Of a stretch of DNA of 64,000 nt, positions 1-10,012 are shown piece by piece. Numbering within the stretch: position 1 is the stretch's first letter; each line of letters begins with the position of its first letter. The notes below the pieces were generated by a model, which was not told the origin of the DNA, searched no databases, and saw only the letters and a list, made by a program, of their open reading frames with translations. The translations under genes and the position numbers were made by a program. Location: positions 186,001 to 250,000 of the forward strand of contig NZ_JANUHB010000001.1 in NCBI RefSeq assembly GCF_024756255.1. Direction: 5' to 3'. The DNA is from Massilia agilis. Lineage in GTDB: Bacteria; Pseudomonadota; Gammaproteobacteria; Burkholderiales; Burkholderiaceae_D.

Positions 1-2874
1 CGCGAGCGTAAGGGCAGACTCGCGGGACTTTGGATCAAGTACGAGAAGTCTCTTGGCAGTTTCGGCGACCGAATGCAGTGAACGAAGCACCGACGGGCTG
101 CCCTCAGCTAGCTGAACGCGTAGAAGCTCAAACCGAACGCCCGTCAGTAGAATCTCCCAAACGCGATGTTTTGGCTCCCGTAACACGACAGCCTGCAGCA
201 ATTGCTGGGCCTCCGTAAGATCGGCGATCCCGCCCCCGGTCTGCCCCATCATCGCCTTCAACCATCCGCGACGTTGCAGCGCGACTGCGGTATTTTTTGC
301 CCAAAGGGAGTCACTTGGCGAACTTTCGTAAAGTCGGGATACCACCTCTACCTGGTGGTTGTAAAGCCGCAGGGCCTCCTCGAGCGCTCCAAGCGCTTCA
401 CGAGTGCTAGCCAGCCACGACAGACTGTTGGCAAGTTCGGCCAACAGCGTTTTATCGTTCGGTCTGAGTACGAGTGCCCGCTGTTTCAGTTCAATCGATG
501 CCGCGAAGTCGGCCGCGGCGCGGTCGAGGTTTCCGCGCTTGAGTGCCAGTTGCCCTAAATTAGTATGTGCATACGATTGCTCGACCCATCCTTCGATATT
601 GTTCGAGTCAATCCGATTGAGGCGGTCGGTGTACTGCTGGTACAGTTTGAACTGTTCCTCCGCCCGCGCCATATCGCCTTGGTTCAAATAAATTTGTCCA
701 TGCCAGAATGCATTGCCCCCCAACCCCTTGACGACTTCCCAGTTCTGGCCCCCCCCCACCAATTGACGCAGCAGGATGGCGCGGGCCGAATCGAGCGCTG
801 ATATCGCCGCCTTCGCGTCGCTCCGCGCGTAGCTCACTTCCGCGATTACTTGAAGCGCCTTTGCTCGGTTTGTCTGCGAGGCCGCGTTGCTGTCGTCATT
901 GACCGCAAGGTATTCGAGCGCTTTCCCGCTCACCGAATCCAACAGATCAAGACGCCCGAGCGGTCGGAGCTTGTCCGCGAAATCGCCAAGCATGAAGCCC
1001 ATCAGCCCTTCGGCTTCTGCCCGCCGCTGTTGCGCAACGCGCTTCGAAGAAAACGCGACGAGCGATGCGGCGCCGGCGAGCACCGCGAGGATCACAATGG
1101 ACGCCATGACCATCAGTCTGACCTGATCTCGGCGCTTGGCTTTCCTCGTTGAGGCGTCGATCAGCTCGCGCTCCAGTGCCGACAGCGACAATTCGTGCAT
1201 ATCGAGCAGTCCGCGCGCCTCGTCCAGCTGCTTACCGTGCGGAAGCAGCAGGTCAGCGCGCCGCCCTTCAACTGCCCAGCGCGCGGTCCACTGCGCAATC
1301 CGCGAGCGCACCTGCAAGCCGTCGCGGTGCGAGGCGATCCAGTTGGCCGCACGCGGCCAGCGCCGCAGCAGCGCCTCGTGCGCCACGCCAAAGCCCCCTT
1401 CGCCGTCGACCAACTCGCTCAAGAACAGCCGCGCATCGACGAGCGCGTTGACCAACTCACGCTCGGTGTCGGACCTGAGCGCGGACCATGGCGCGCGCCG
1501 GCTGGTCACCGCCTCGCTGTCCGCCGACACCGTCACCACCAGCGACAGCACGCGCGGCAGCGCCGCCACCTGGCCCGCCATGAGCCCGGCAATCACTTCC
1601 TCGGCACGCGCGCCGATCGCGCCCTCCAGCCCGCCGATGCGGTGGTATGCCTCCACCGACAGCTCGCCCGCCGGGCTGCGCAGCCGGTACAGTTCCTGCA
1701 GCGTGTACTGCAGCAGCGGCAGCGAATCGGGACTTGCGGCGGCGCTGCGCGCCAGCAGCTCGTCGCAGCGTTCCTGCGTTTGCGGATCGACGCCGTAGGT
1801 CAGGTCGGCGGCCAGTGCGGGCAGCCGGATCATTTGCATGATCTCGGCAAGACTGGGACGCTCGACGTCAAAATGGGCGCCTTGGGCCTTCCCTTCCAGT
1901 AGCGGCGGGAATTCGGCAATGCGCGGGTAGAAGTCGTTGCGGCAGGCGATGATCACCATCACCCGGCCCGCGCGCGCCAGCGTATCGAGCGCCGAAACCA
2001 CCGCCTCGCGCTGCGCTGCGGTCACCTGCGGATGGGTGAACAAGGCCTCGAAGCGGTCGATGACCACGACGAGCCGGTGGTCCCGGCCTGCGCCACGGGC
2101 GCCCAGCGCCTTGTCGATGCGCGCGGCCACCTCGGCCGGGTCGGCCTGTAACAAGCGCCCCAGCGACACCCCGCTCTCGCCGCCGAACACGGCATCGTCC
2201 CCCAACTGCCAGTCCAGCATGGCCGAGGCCAGCCCTGCGAACACCTGCCCATCGTGCAATTCACCCAGGTCGATGAAGGCCGAAGACAGCGCATGCGGCT
2301 CCCCCGCCCGTTGTTCGCGCATGAGTGCCGGCACCAGCCCGGCCAGGATCAGCGAGGTCTTGCCCGAGCCGCTCGGCCCCAGCACCACCACCAGCGGCCG
2401 CCCCGCGCGCGCCTGCCCGGCCAGCGAGGAGCGCAGCGCATTGACCGCCGTGTCCCGGCCAAAAAAGATGGCCGCATGCTCCGCGTCGAACGGCTGCAGG
2501 CCGCGGAACGGGGAACCGTCGCGCCAGCTCCCGGGCTGTACCTGGACGGCAGGATCGCCAAAACTGACCGGCGCGATTGCCCGGTACCCGCGTTTGCGAA
2601 TCGTTTGTATATAAGAGGGATTGGCGGCGCTGTCCGCCAGCACCCGGCGCAGCTGGGTGATGGTCTTGTGGACCGGATTGTCGCCGTAGACGGTGCTGCC
2701 CCAGCATTCGAGCAGGAGCTCTTCGGTGCTGATCACTTCGTTGGCACGAGCGCATAACGCGAACAGCACGTCCATCGCACGCGGCTCGATCTGGAACCGT
2801 TCGTCACCGCGCTGCAGGCTGTTGCCGGCGCGGCTGACGTCCCATTCCCCGAAGCGGAACTGCTCTGTCGTCAT
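1..2874 (-). CDS. Membrane-anchored winged-helix/STAND-ATPase/TPR-like regulator (3' end outside window)
   Basis: An uninterrupted frame reads from ATG at 2874 to base 1 (958 codons) with no stop, so the C-terminus lies outside the window. Residues about 1-105 form an OmpR/CadC-type winged-helix DNA-binding domain ending in TIRKRGYRA. A P-loop STAND-type NTPase follows, with Walker A GPSGSGKTS at 166-174 and a Walker B-like LVVVIDRFEAL near 268. One hydrophobic helix sits near 582-602, then a long helical region that looks like TPR repeats. Such proteins are one-component sensors that bind DNA and use the ATPase module as a switch; the signal is unknown. GGAG lies four bases before the ATG. 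It is divergent from the FlgO-like gene. Codon use after the membrane helix is visibly less GC-rich than before it, suggesting a mosaic. Class is confident; target genes are not known. Confidence 0.85.
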   Translation of the reverse strand, partial: MTTEQFRFGEWDVSRAGNSLQRGDERFQIEPRAMDVLFALCARANEVISTEELLLECWGSTVYGDNPVHKTITQLRRVLADSAANPSYIQTIRKRGYRAIAPVSFGDPAVQVQPGSWRDGSPFRGLQPFDAEHAAIFFGRDTAVNALRSSLAGQARAGRPLVVVLGPSGSGKTSLILAGLVPALMREQRAGEPHALSSAFIDLGELHDGQVFAGLASAMLDWQLGDDAVFGGESGVSLGRLLQADPAEVAARIDKALGARGAGRDHRLVVVIDRFEALFTHPQVTAAQREAVVSALDTLARAGRVMVIIACRNDFYPRIAEFPPLLEGKAQGAHFDVERPSLAEIMQMIRLPALAADLTYGVDPQTQERCDELLARSAAASPDSLPLLQYTLQELYRLRSPAGELSVEAYHRIGGLEGAIGARAEEVIAGLMAGQVAALPRVLSLVVTVSADSEAVTSRRAPWSALRSDTERELVNALVDARLFLSELVDGEGGFGVAHEALLRRWPRAANWIASHRDGLQVRSRIAQWTARWAVEGRRADLLLPHGKQLDEARGLLDMHELSLSALERELIDASTRKAKRRDQVRLMVMASIVILAVLAGAASLVAFSSKRVAQQRRAEAEGLMGFMLGDFADKLRPLGRLDLLDSVSGKALEYLAVNDDSNAASQTNRAKALQVIAEVSYARSDAKAAISALDSARAILLRQLVGGGQNWEVVKGLGGNAFWHGQIYLNQGDMARAEEQFKLYQQYTDRLNRIDSNNIEGWVEQSYAHTNLGQLALKRGNLDRAAADFAASIELKQRALVLRPNDKTLLAELANSLSWLASTREALGALEEALRLYNHQVEVVSRLYESSPSDSLWAKNTAVALQRRGWLKAMMGQTGGGIADLTEAQQLLQAVVLREPKHRVWEILLTGVRFELLRVQLAEGSPSVLRSLHSVAETAKRLLVLDPKSRESALTLA

Positions 2875-3027
2875 CTTCTCCGAACGCCTGGAAGCCTGCG
2901 CAGGGTCGCTAGAAATCCAAGCAAATCAAGGACTTGAAAACCGGAAGGAAACCGGAAGGTTTATTTATTGCTTTAGGGCTAGAGTTTATCCGGCATCAGA
3001 CAGCTTGCCAACAAAATAATTTCCAAA

Positions 3028-3690
3028 ATGCACAAAACATTGAATTTTAGTTACGGTTCGGCTGCGCTCGAAAGCGCTGTCGTCGCGCTGGATGCCCGGC
3101 GTCCCACGGCCCGGCGACCGCAAGCACCGGACGTTCCGCCGGGAGGCGCCACCGTGTCCCCATTTCCGGTCGAGCGTGCAAACCGCGGGAGCCCCCATCG
3201 GCCCGATGCCGCGCAAAGCGTCCTGGCCGAGCGCCTGCGCGAACGCCTGCGCACCCTTTGCCCGCCTGCGGTCACCCCGTCCGCCGACACCCTGCAAGCC
3301 CTGCCCGCCAGTCCCGACAAGTTCCCCCCGACACCCCTGAACGTGCGCCGCCTGGCCGTGGCTCCGCTGCGCAGCGTGGGCGCGCACCGCGCCGCGACCG
3401 AGTGCGCCCAGGCACTGCAGGCCGAACTGGAGCACCGCCTGCATTGCGTGTTCGGCGCCCAGGTCGTTCCCTACGGTCCCGGCGCCGCCGGCGCGACCCA
3501 TGTGGTCGAAGCCAGCCTGCGCATCGATGGCGACCGGCTGCGAACGACCGTGCGGCTGGTGGACCGGCTGTCCCTGTGCATCCCCATGTCCGAGCAATTC
3601 GATGCGGGCCTCCCGTTCGGCATCGCGCAGCAGGAATTCCTGGCGCTGTCGATCTGCCGCGCCATCCAGAACCACTTCTCGCTCAGGTAA
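3028..3690 (+). CDS. FlgO/TolB-N-like domain protein
   Basis: 220 residues. The C-terminal half (about 108-215) has the pattern of FlgO-type domains that accompany CadC-like regulators: VRRLAVAPL at the start, then THVVEASLRIDGDRLRTTVR, a strand pair that in relatives defines the 'V-G-x-V-x-x-x-G-x-x-x-R-V' block. The N-terminus (LNFSYGSAALESAVVALD) resembles the first strands of an OmpR-type winged helix, but the rest of that domain is missing, so this may be a remnant of a regulator. No Shine-Dalgarno precedes the ATG at 3028. An in-frame GTG at 3154 has GGGAGG seven bases upstream and is a credible alternative start (178 aa). The SpvB-like gene starts three bases after this stop, so the two are probably co-transcribed. 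Function unknown. Confidence 0.6.
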   Translation: MHKTLNFSYGSAALESAVVALDARRPTARRPQAPDVPPGGATVSPFPVERANRGSPHRPDAAQSVLAERLRERLRTLCPPAVTPSADTLQALPASPDKFPPTPLNVRRLAVAPLRSVGAHRAATECAQALQAELEHRLHCVFGAQVVPYGPGAAGATHVVEASLRIDGDRLRTTVRLVDRLSLCIPMSEQFDAGLPFGIAQQEFLALSICRAIQNHFSLR

Positions 3691-3692
3691 TC

Positions 3693-6152
3693 GTGTCCAC
3701 CAACATGCACTCCGACTTTCCCCTGTCCGGCCGCGGTTTGCCGCAAGGCGTCTTCAATGTCGATGCGAGCGGCCAGGCCACCTACCGCCTGGTGTTGCCG
3801 ACTCCGGCCAGCCTGACCGGCATGCGGCCCGGGCTCGAACTGGTGTACAGCCACCGCCAGCCGAATGGGGCGCTGGGTGTGGGCTGGAGCATTGGCGGCC
3901 TGTCGTCCATCACCCGCACCAAGGCCACGTACGCGGTGGACGGGTTCAACGGTTCGGTGAACTACGACGCGCGCGACCGCCTGGCGCTGGACGGCCAGCG
4001 CCTGATCAGCGTGGACGGCGACTACGGCCAGCCCGGCACGCTGTACCACACGCAGATGCACGAGTGGAAGCAGATCCGCGCCGGCGGCACCGTGGAGGAC
4101 GGGTTCATCACCGTCATGATGGATGGCGAGATCTGGACCTACGGCGCCTCGCCGGACAGCCGCATCAAGGCCCACGGCAGCGGGCAGGTGCGCGTGTGGG
4201 CGCTGCATTCGGTGGAAGACCTGCACGGCAACCGGGTCGAGTACCACTACACCACCACGCCGGTGGAGGGCGCGGCGGACTGCGGGCAGTACTACCTGGA
4301 CCGCATCAGCTACCGTGCATGCAACGAGGCGGCGCCGGGCAGCATCATCACCTTCACCTACGAGGAGCGGCCGGACCCGATCACCGCGTTTGCCGCCGGC
4401 TGTGGCGTGGCCACCCTGTACCGCCTCGCCCAGATCAACACCTGGCTCGACGCCTCCACCCTGGTGCACAGCTACGACCTGGACTACGGCTGCAGCGCCG
4501 CCACGCGCCAGAGCCGCCTGTGCAGTGTCACCGAGCGCAGCGCGTCCGATGGCGCGCGCCGCTTCGAGCAGCTCATCACCATCGGTTGGCAGGACACGCC
4601 AGTCCCCGGTTTCGACGCCGCCGCGCTGGTGACGCTCGGCCGGCATGCGCAGACAACCGGCTTCCTGCCGATGGACGTGAGCGGGAACGGCTGCACCGAC
4701 CTGGTCCAGCTCTGGATCGACGGGCGCGGCCGGCTCAACGCGACCACCTGGCTGGCCGACGGCAACGGCGCCTACGACTGCGGCGCCATCTGCCCGCTCG
4801 GCGTGTTCCCGAACGAGCACCGGATCCTGGCGGCGGACCTGGACGGTGACGGCCGCGCCGACCTGCTGGTGGCCTACCGCGACCCGCACAGCGGCAACCT
4901 GGTGCTGGCGTCCTTCGCGTCCAACGGCGCGTCGTTCGATGCGCTGGCCGTGCACGATACGGGCGACGCCTGGAGCGAGCACCACCTCGGATTCTTCGTG
5001 ATGGACGTGAACGGCGACGGGCGCCTCGACCTGGTGGAAGCCTACGGCCACGCCGACCCGCGGCGCGGCCAGCTGCTTTACTTCCGCAGCTACCTGTCCC
5101 TGCCCGGCGCAGCCGGCACCGCGGTGTTCAGCCAGGCGCTGGTGAGCCCCACCGAGGACCCGGCCCAGCCCGCGCGCCAGCTCGCCCTGTGGCCGATGGA
5201 CGTGAACGGCGACGGCATGGTCGACCTGGTGCGCGCCTGGGCCGACGAGCAAGGCAAGACACACCTCACCGCCTACCTCTCCGTTTCCAGCGCGGTGGAC
5301 CGGGTGCACTTTGCGGCGCGGCGCGACACCGTGCTGGCCACCATCGACCTGGCCAGCCACCTCGCCTTCCTGCCGCTGGACGTCAATGGCGACGGCATGA
5401 TGGACCTGGTCCAGGCGTGGCAGGAACAAACGGAGGACGGAGCGCTGCTGCACCTGCGCACCTTTTTCGCCGACGGCGCGGGTGGCTTCGTCGCAGGCCC
5501 CGACAGCAGCTTTCACGGCCAGGGCTTCGCGCCGGGCCAGTTCCATCCGATCGGTTTTACCGGCGGCGGCCAGACCCAGCTGCTCAACGCCTGGCGCGCC
5601 GATGACGGTGAGCTCATGTTTACCGTGTACGCCGCTTCCGCAACGGGCTTGTTCCGGCGCCACAGCGAGAACGGCGCCGGCATGATGGGCGACGCGGGAC
5701 TGGTGCTGGTGGGCGACGTCAACGGCGACGGCAAGGGCGACCTGGTGCGCATTGCGCCGGACGGCGACGGCGTGCCGGTCGTGCACACCTACCTGTCGCG
5801 CGGACCGTATCCGGACCTGGTCTGCCGCGTGTCCGACCAGCTCGGCGGCGTCACCGACATCGACTATGCCCCGCTGTCCGATCCCGGTGTGTACAGGGTC
5901 CAGCAGCCGCCCAGCTACCCCGAAAGCGCGGCGCGGCGCTACCCGAACGCGCTGTCGCCGGCGCAGTTCCCGGTCGAGGCGGTGCTGGGACAGGCCGTGT
6001 ACGTGGTGGCGCAGTACACCCAGCGCAGCGGAACCGAGCCGCACAACCGCACCCATACCCAGCAGTTCAGCTTCACCTATTCGGATGCCCGCGTCGACCT
6101 GCTCGACCGCGGCTGGCTCGGTTTTGCCGAGATGACGATGCTGATCCCGTGA
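3693..6152 (+). CDS. SpvB/TcaC N-terminal domain protein with FG-GAP repeats, C-terminally truncated
   Basis: About 820 residues from GTG 3693 (ATG at 3705 is an alternative). Residues about 10-220 match the SpvB/TcaC N-terminal fold of insecticidal and Rhs-type toxins (ASGQATYRL, GVGWSIGGLSSITR). FG-GAP/VCBS motifs of the DxNGDGxxDL type follow near 4841, 5002, 5203, 5383 and 5719, then a TcdB-mid-like segment (VSDQLGGVTDIDYAPL). The protein stops just after the conserved GWLGFAEM motif, where relatives continue for more than 1000 residues with TcdB and Rhs repeats. No ADP-ribosyltransferase or Rhs core is present. A +1 frame after the stop continues DPVTLQ for about 25 codons. It is therefore a short secreted-type family member or a decayed gene. 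The reading frame could be extended upstream, but that part overlaps the FlgO-like gene. Confidence 0.75.
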   Translation: MSTNMHSDFPLSGRGLPQGVFNVDASGQATYRLVLPTPASLTGMRPGLELVYSHRQPNGALGVGWSIGGLSSITRTKATYAVDGFNGSVNYDARDRLALDGQRLISVDGDYGQPGTLYHTQMHEWKQIRAGGTVEDGFITVMMDGEIWTYGASPDSRIKAHGSGQVRVWALHSVEDLHGNRVEYHYTTTPVEGAADCGQYYLDRISYRACNEAAPGSIITFTYEERPDPITAFAAGCGVATLYRLAQINTWLDASTLVHSYDLDYGCSAATRQSRLCSVTERSASDGARRFEQLITIGWQDTPVPGFDAAALVTLGRHAQTTGFLPMDVSGNGCTDLVQLWIDGRGRLNATTWLADGNGAYDCGAICPLGVFPNEHRILAADLDGDGRADLLVAYRDPHSGNLVLASFASNGASFDALAVHDTGDAWSEHHLGFFVMDVNGDGRLDLVEAYGHADPRRGQLLYFRSYLSLPGAAGTAVFSQALVSPTEDPAQPARQLALWPMDVNGDGMVDLVRAWADEQGKTHLTAYLSVSSAVDRVHFAARRDTVLATIDLASHLAFLPLDVNGDGMMDLVQAWQEQTEDGALLHLRTFFADGAGGFVAGPDSSFHGQGFAPGQFHPIGFTGGGQTQLLNAWRADDGELMFTVYAASATGLFRRHSENGAGMMGDAGLVLVGDVNGDGKGDLVRIAPDGDGVPVVHTYLSRGPYPDLVCRVSDQLGGVTDIDYAPLSDPGVYRVQQPPSYPESAARRYPNALSPAQFPVEAVLGQAVYVVAQYTQRSGTEPHNRTHTQQFSFTYSDARVDLLDRGWLGFAEMTMLIP

Positions 6153-6263
6153 CGCTTCAAGCGGACTCGGCCATTTGTGCGACACGCAAACAAGACAGGC
6201 ACTACCATGATTTCGACGACTGAGCTTGGACCGACTTTGGCTTTTGCGGGAGAGGTGGACGGC

Positions 6264-7589
6264 ATGGATTACGAGCGCGCGAAGGGAACACTGCTTCGTC
6301 TCTACCATCGCTGGCGCGGTGTGGTGCCGGCCAAGCTGCTGTACCACCCCGACCATTTCGCGGTGCGGCGCCTGCTTGCCGCGCCGCCCGAAGTGCAGCG
6401 CGCGGCGGCCGAACACCGGCTGCGCCATGTGCTGGGCAGCGCGGTGGCCCACGTTCCCTGGTACCGCCGCCGCGTGTCGCTGCGCCCGGCGGAGCTTGCG
6501 CATGCGCCGGTGGCGGAACTGCTGGAACGCTTCCCCTACATCGGCAAGCAGGACGTGATGGAATGCCAGCGCGACTTCGTGGACGATCGCGTGAACCCGC
6601 GCTTCCTGGTGTATGCGCAGAGCCACGGCTCGTCCGGCACCGGCATCGGCGTGTGGCGCGACAAGCGCCAGGGCGATATCGAAAAGGCGTTCTACTTCCA
6701 CGCCTGGGGGCGCCTGGGCTTCAGTTTCGACAAATCGCGCTACGCCCGCCTGGGCGCCGATTCGGCGCGGCCGCTGGACGACGCGCCCTGCTACCGCTTC
6801 GGCAACCGGCTGATGGTCTCGCCCAACCACCTGCAGGCTGCGCACAAGGCGAGCATCGTCGACGCGCTGAACCGCTTTCGCCCCGAATTCATCCACGCCT
6901 ACCCGAGCGCGGCCCTGTCGCTGGCCGAACTGCTTGCGCCTGGCGACCTGCAGTTCCGGCTGAAGGGCGTGCTGCTCGCTTCCGAGCCGGCCACGCCGGT
7001 GCAGCTCGCGCTCGTCGGCCGCGTGTTCGATTGCCCGGTCTCGATCAGCTACGGCCTGACCGAACGCACCAACCTCGCGTTCGCGCACCACCAGCGCGGC
7101 CACACCAGCGCCTACCAGTTCGAGTCCCTTTACGGCTGGACCGAGACCCGGCTCTCCAGCGACGGCCAACCCGAGATCGTCGGCACCTCGGCATGGAACG
7201 AGGTGATGCCCTTGATCCGCTACTGCACCGGCGACTTTGCCGACATCGACGAACACGGCCAGTGCCCCGAAATTTTGGGGCGCGTGCACGAGTTCGTGCT
7301 CGACCGCGACGGCAACCGCCTGCCCGGCCTGACCATTGCGCTGGAGGCGGGCACCTGGGACTTTGTGCGGTCGTGCCAGATCCGCCAGCGCGAGCCGGGC
7401 AAGCTGACCATTGCCGTGGTGCCGCGCAACGGGCCGCTGACACCCGAGCAAAAGGCCGAGCTGCTCGCCGCGCCGCTGGAGCACTGGGGCACCCGCTTCG
7501 AGATGGAAGTGGCCGAGGTGCCGGAACTGGCGCGCGCGCCCGGCGGCAAACGCCAGTTCGTGGTCAACGACTTTCGGGCCGCCGGCTGA
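6264..7589 (+). CDS. PaaK/CapK-like adenylate-forming enzyme (phenylacetate-CoA ligase family)
   Basis: 441 residues from ATG 6264, chosen because GGGAGAGG lies eight bases upstream; in-frame ATGs at 6177 and 6207 lack a good ribosome site. The protein belongs to the ANL superfamily: SHGSSGTGIG (ATP/phosphate loop), SYGLTERTNLAFA (aromatic/AMP-binding motif) and RYCTGDFADID are all present. Relatives are called phenylacetate-CoA ligase-like or CapK and are often found in polysaccharide or natural-product loci, activating a carboxylate as an acyl-adenylate. No acyl carrier, paa genes or capsule genes are nearby, so the substrate cannot be deduced. It converges with polB, with six bases between the stops. 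Confidence 0.75.
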   Translation: MDYERAKGTLLRLYHRWRGVVPAKLLYHPDHFAVRRLLAAPPEVQRAAAEHRLRHVLGSAVAHVPWYRRRVSLRPAELAHAPVAELLERFPYIGKQDVMECQRDFVDDRVNPRFLVYAQSHGSSGTGIGVWRDKRQGDIEKAFYFHAWGRLGFSFDKSRYARLGADSARPLDDAPCYRFGNRLMVSPNHLQAAHKASIVDALNRFRPEFIHAYPSAALSLAELLAPGDLQFRLKGVLLASEPATPVQLALVGRVFDCPVSISYGLTERTNLAFAHHQRGHTSAYQFESLYGWTETRLSSDGQPEIVGTSAWNEVMPLIRYCTGDFADIDEHGQCPEILGRVHEFVLDRDGNRLPGLTIALEAGTWDFVRSCQIRQREPGKLTIAVVPRNGPLTPEQKAELLAAPLEHWGTRFEMEVAEVPELARAPGGKRQFVVNDFRAAG

Positions 7590-7595
7590 AGCGGC

Positions 7596-9980
7596 TCAGA
7601 ACAGCTCCTGCTGCCGGCTGGTCAGGCGCGCGAACGAGTCGCCCAGGAAGGGCAGGATGGCGTCGGCCACCGGCTCGAGCTGGCGGCTCAGGTAGTGCTC
7701 GTAATCGATCGGTGAACGCCGCGTCTCCAGCGGCTCCGGCCCCGCGGTGGTGACCACGTAGCGAATCCAGCCGCCGTTGCGGTACTGCGCCGGCCGTCCC
7801 TGGCTGAGGTGGAACTCGTCGGCCGCACGCGCGGCGCGCACGTGGGGCGGCACGTTGCGCTCGTAATCGTCGAGCTTGCGGCGCAGCCGCTTGCGGTACA
7901 CCAGCAGCTCGTCCAGTTCGCCGCGCAGCGTGCGCTGGGCATAGTCGCGCACGAATTCCTGGTACGGCTCGCCCTTGAAGATGCGCTCGTACAGCCCCTG
8001 CTGGAACTGCTGGGCCAGTGGCGTCCAGTCGGTGCGCACGGTCTCCAGCCCTTTGTACACCACCTCCTCCAGCCCGTCAGGCCTGGTCACCAGCCCGGCG
8101 TAGCGCTTCTTGCTGCCTTCTTCGGAACCGCGCACAGTGGGCATCAGGAAGCGGCGGAAGTGCCGCTCGAACTGCAGCTCGAGCGCGCAGTCCAGGCCAT
8201 ATTCCTCGCGCAGGTGGCGACGCCACCAGTCGTTCACGTGCGCGACCAGTGCGCGACCGATCCGTTCGGCGTCCTCGCTCTCATGCGCGCGCCCCAGCCA
8301 GACGAAGGTCGAATCGGTATCGCCATAGATCACCTGGTAGCCCTGGTCCTCGATCAGCTCGCGCGTGCGGTGCATGATCTGGTGGCCGCGCAGGGTGATC
8401 GACGAGGCCAGCCGCGGGTCGAGGAAACGGCAGCCGGGCGAGCCGAGCACCCCGTAAAACGAGTTCATGATGATCTTGAGCGCCTGCGACAGGTGCGCGT
8501 TGCGCTCGCGCTTGGCGGCGTCCCTGCCCTCCCACACCTGGCGCACGATCGCGGGCAGGCAGTGCTTGGTGCGCGAGAAGCGCGCGTTGCGAAAGCCGGG
8601 CACGGTGCCGGCTTCGTCCTCGCACAGCCCTTCGACCAGGCCCACCGGGTCGATCAGGAAGGTGCGGATGATCGACGGGTACAGGCTCTTGTAGTCGAGC
8701 ACCAGCACCGAATCGTACAGCCCGGAGCGCGAATCCATCACGAAGCCGCCCGGGCTCTCGCCGCCCACCACGTCGCCGATGTTCGGCGCAACAAAGCCCT
8801 GGCGGTGCATCACCGGCATGTACAGGTGCTCGAATGCCGCCACCGACCCGCCGCTGCGGTCGGCCGCCAGGCCGGTCACGCTCGCGCGTTCGAGCAAAAA
8901 GGCCATCAGCCCGGTCTTGTCGAAGATGCGGGTGACCAGTTCGCAGTCCTTGAGGTTGTAGCGTGCCAGCGCCGGCTTGTCCTCGGCGAACATGCGGTCG
9001 ATCTCGTCCATGCGGTCGTAGGCGTTGTCAATCTCCTTGCCTTCGCCCAGCAGGGTTTGCGCAACGTGCTCCAGGCTAAAGGACGGAAAGCTCCAGGTCG
9101 CCGAGCGCAGCGCCTCGATGCCGTCGATGACGAGCCGGCCCGGAATCGACACGAAGAAGTGCTCCTGCCTGCTGTGTTCGCGCCACTCGACCGGCGCCCC
9201 GCCACGGCCAAGGCGGAGCAGGTGCTGTACGCGCTCGGCGTTCTGCTGCAGCACGCGCAGGTCGAACTGCACCAGGTTCCAGCCGATGATCGCATCCGGG
9301 TCATGCCGTGCCATCCACTCCTCCAGGCGGACCAGCAGGTCGCGCCGGGTCTCGCAGTACTCGAGCGCAAAGTCGAGCGCGCCGGCCTCCCCGTTCGGCG
9401 GGCCGAGCATGTACACCTGGCGCTGGCCGCACCCTTCCAGCGCGATCGAATAGAGCTCGCCCTGGAACGTGGTCTCGATGTCGAGCGACACAGTGCGCAG
9501 GCGCGGCCGGTAGCCGGCGGCAGGCTTCAACTGCCCCGCGTCCAGCAGCGCCGGATCGGTGGCAGCGGCCTGGCCGGAATACTCGACCGGGGCGGTGATG
9601 AAGCGCTCCATCAGGTAGCGCTCGGGCGGGCGCACGTCGGCTTCGTACACGTCGATGCCGTGCTGGCGCAGGCGCTTTTCAAGCCGCAGCAGCTGGCGGT
9701 ACTGGCGACAGTACAGGCCTGCCACGGGGCGGTGCCGGAAGTCGGACAGCGCCAGCTCGCGCAGCTCCCAGCCGCGCTCGCGCGCCAGCAGCTGCTCGGC
9801 CGCTGCGCGCTGCTCCTGCGGGATGAACGCGACCGCGGCCTGCGGCGCAAGCCGGACCAGGCGCGGCCCCTCGTCGGTCGCGAGCCAGAATTCGACCTGC
9901 ACGCCATCGTCCAGGTCGCGCCAGTGCCGGGTCAGCAGGAAGCCGGCACCGCTGCCATTCGCGTTTGCTTGTTCGCTCAT
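7596..9980 (-). CDS. polB: DNA polymerase II (family B)
   Basis: 794 residues, near the 783 of E. coli Pol II. The exonuclease I motif with DIE lies near residue 165, polymerase motif A ([10 protein letters not shown]) near 428-437, motif B ([14 protein letters not shown]) near 505-515, and motif C (YGDTDST) near 550. All catalytic acidic residues visible in these motifs are kept. Pol II acts in damage-tolerant DNA synthesis and restart of stalled forks; in E. coli it is under LexA. I did not find a convincing LexA box in the short gap above ATG 9980. The gene starts 32 bases downstream of the stop of the ferritin-like gene on the same strand, so they may be co-transcribed. Confidence 0.95.
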   Translation of the reverse strand: MSEQANANGSGAGFLLTRHWRDLDDGVQVEFWLATDEGPRLVRLAPQAAVAFIPQEQRAAAEQLLARERGWELRELALSDFRHRPVAGLYCRQYRQLLRLEKRLRQHGIDVYEADVRPPERYLMERFITAPVEYSGQAAATDPALLDAGQLKPAAGYRPRLRTVSLDIETTFQGELYSIALEGCGQRQVYMLGPPNGEAGALDFALEYCETRRDLLVRLEEWMARHDPDAIIGWNLVQFDLRVLQQNAERVQHLLRLGRGGAPVEWREHSRQEHFFVSIPGRLVIDGIEALRSATWSFPSFSLEHVAQTLLGEGKEIDNAYDRMDEIDRMFAEDKPALARYNLKDCELVTRIFDKTGLMAFLLERASVTGLAADRSGGSVAAFEHLYMPVMHRQGFVAPNIGDVVGGESPGGFVMDSRSGLYDSVLVLDYKSLYPSIIRTFLIDPVGLVEGLCEDEAGTVPGFRNARFSRTKHCLPAIVRQVWEGRDAAKRERNAHLSQALKIIMNSFYGVLGSPGCRFLDPRLASSITLRGHQIMHRTRELIEDQGYQVIYGDTDSTFVWLGRAHESEDAERIGRALVAHVNDWWRRHLREEYGLDCALELQFERHFRRFLMPTVRGSEEGSKKRYAGLVTRPDGLEEVVYKGLETVRTDWTPLAQQFQQGLYERIFKGEPYQEFVRDYAQRTLRGELDELLVYRKRLRRKLDDYERNVPPHVRAARAADEFHLSQGRPAQYRNGGWIRYVVTTAGPEPLETRRSPIDYEHYLSRQLEPVADAILPFLGDSFARLTSRQQELF

Positions 9981-10012
9981 CGTTGCGACAGCTTAGCGCA
10001 AAGCAGCCGCCC

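Noticed and set aside
3471..7484. 1337-codon open frame on the minus strand
   Set aside because: It runs antisense to the SpvB-like and PaaK-like genes and its sequence is the usual His/Gln/Val/Ala-rich noise of GC-rich antisense frames.
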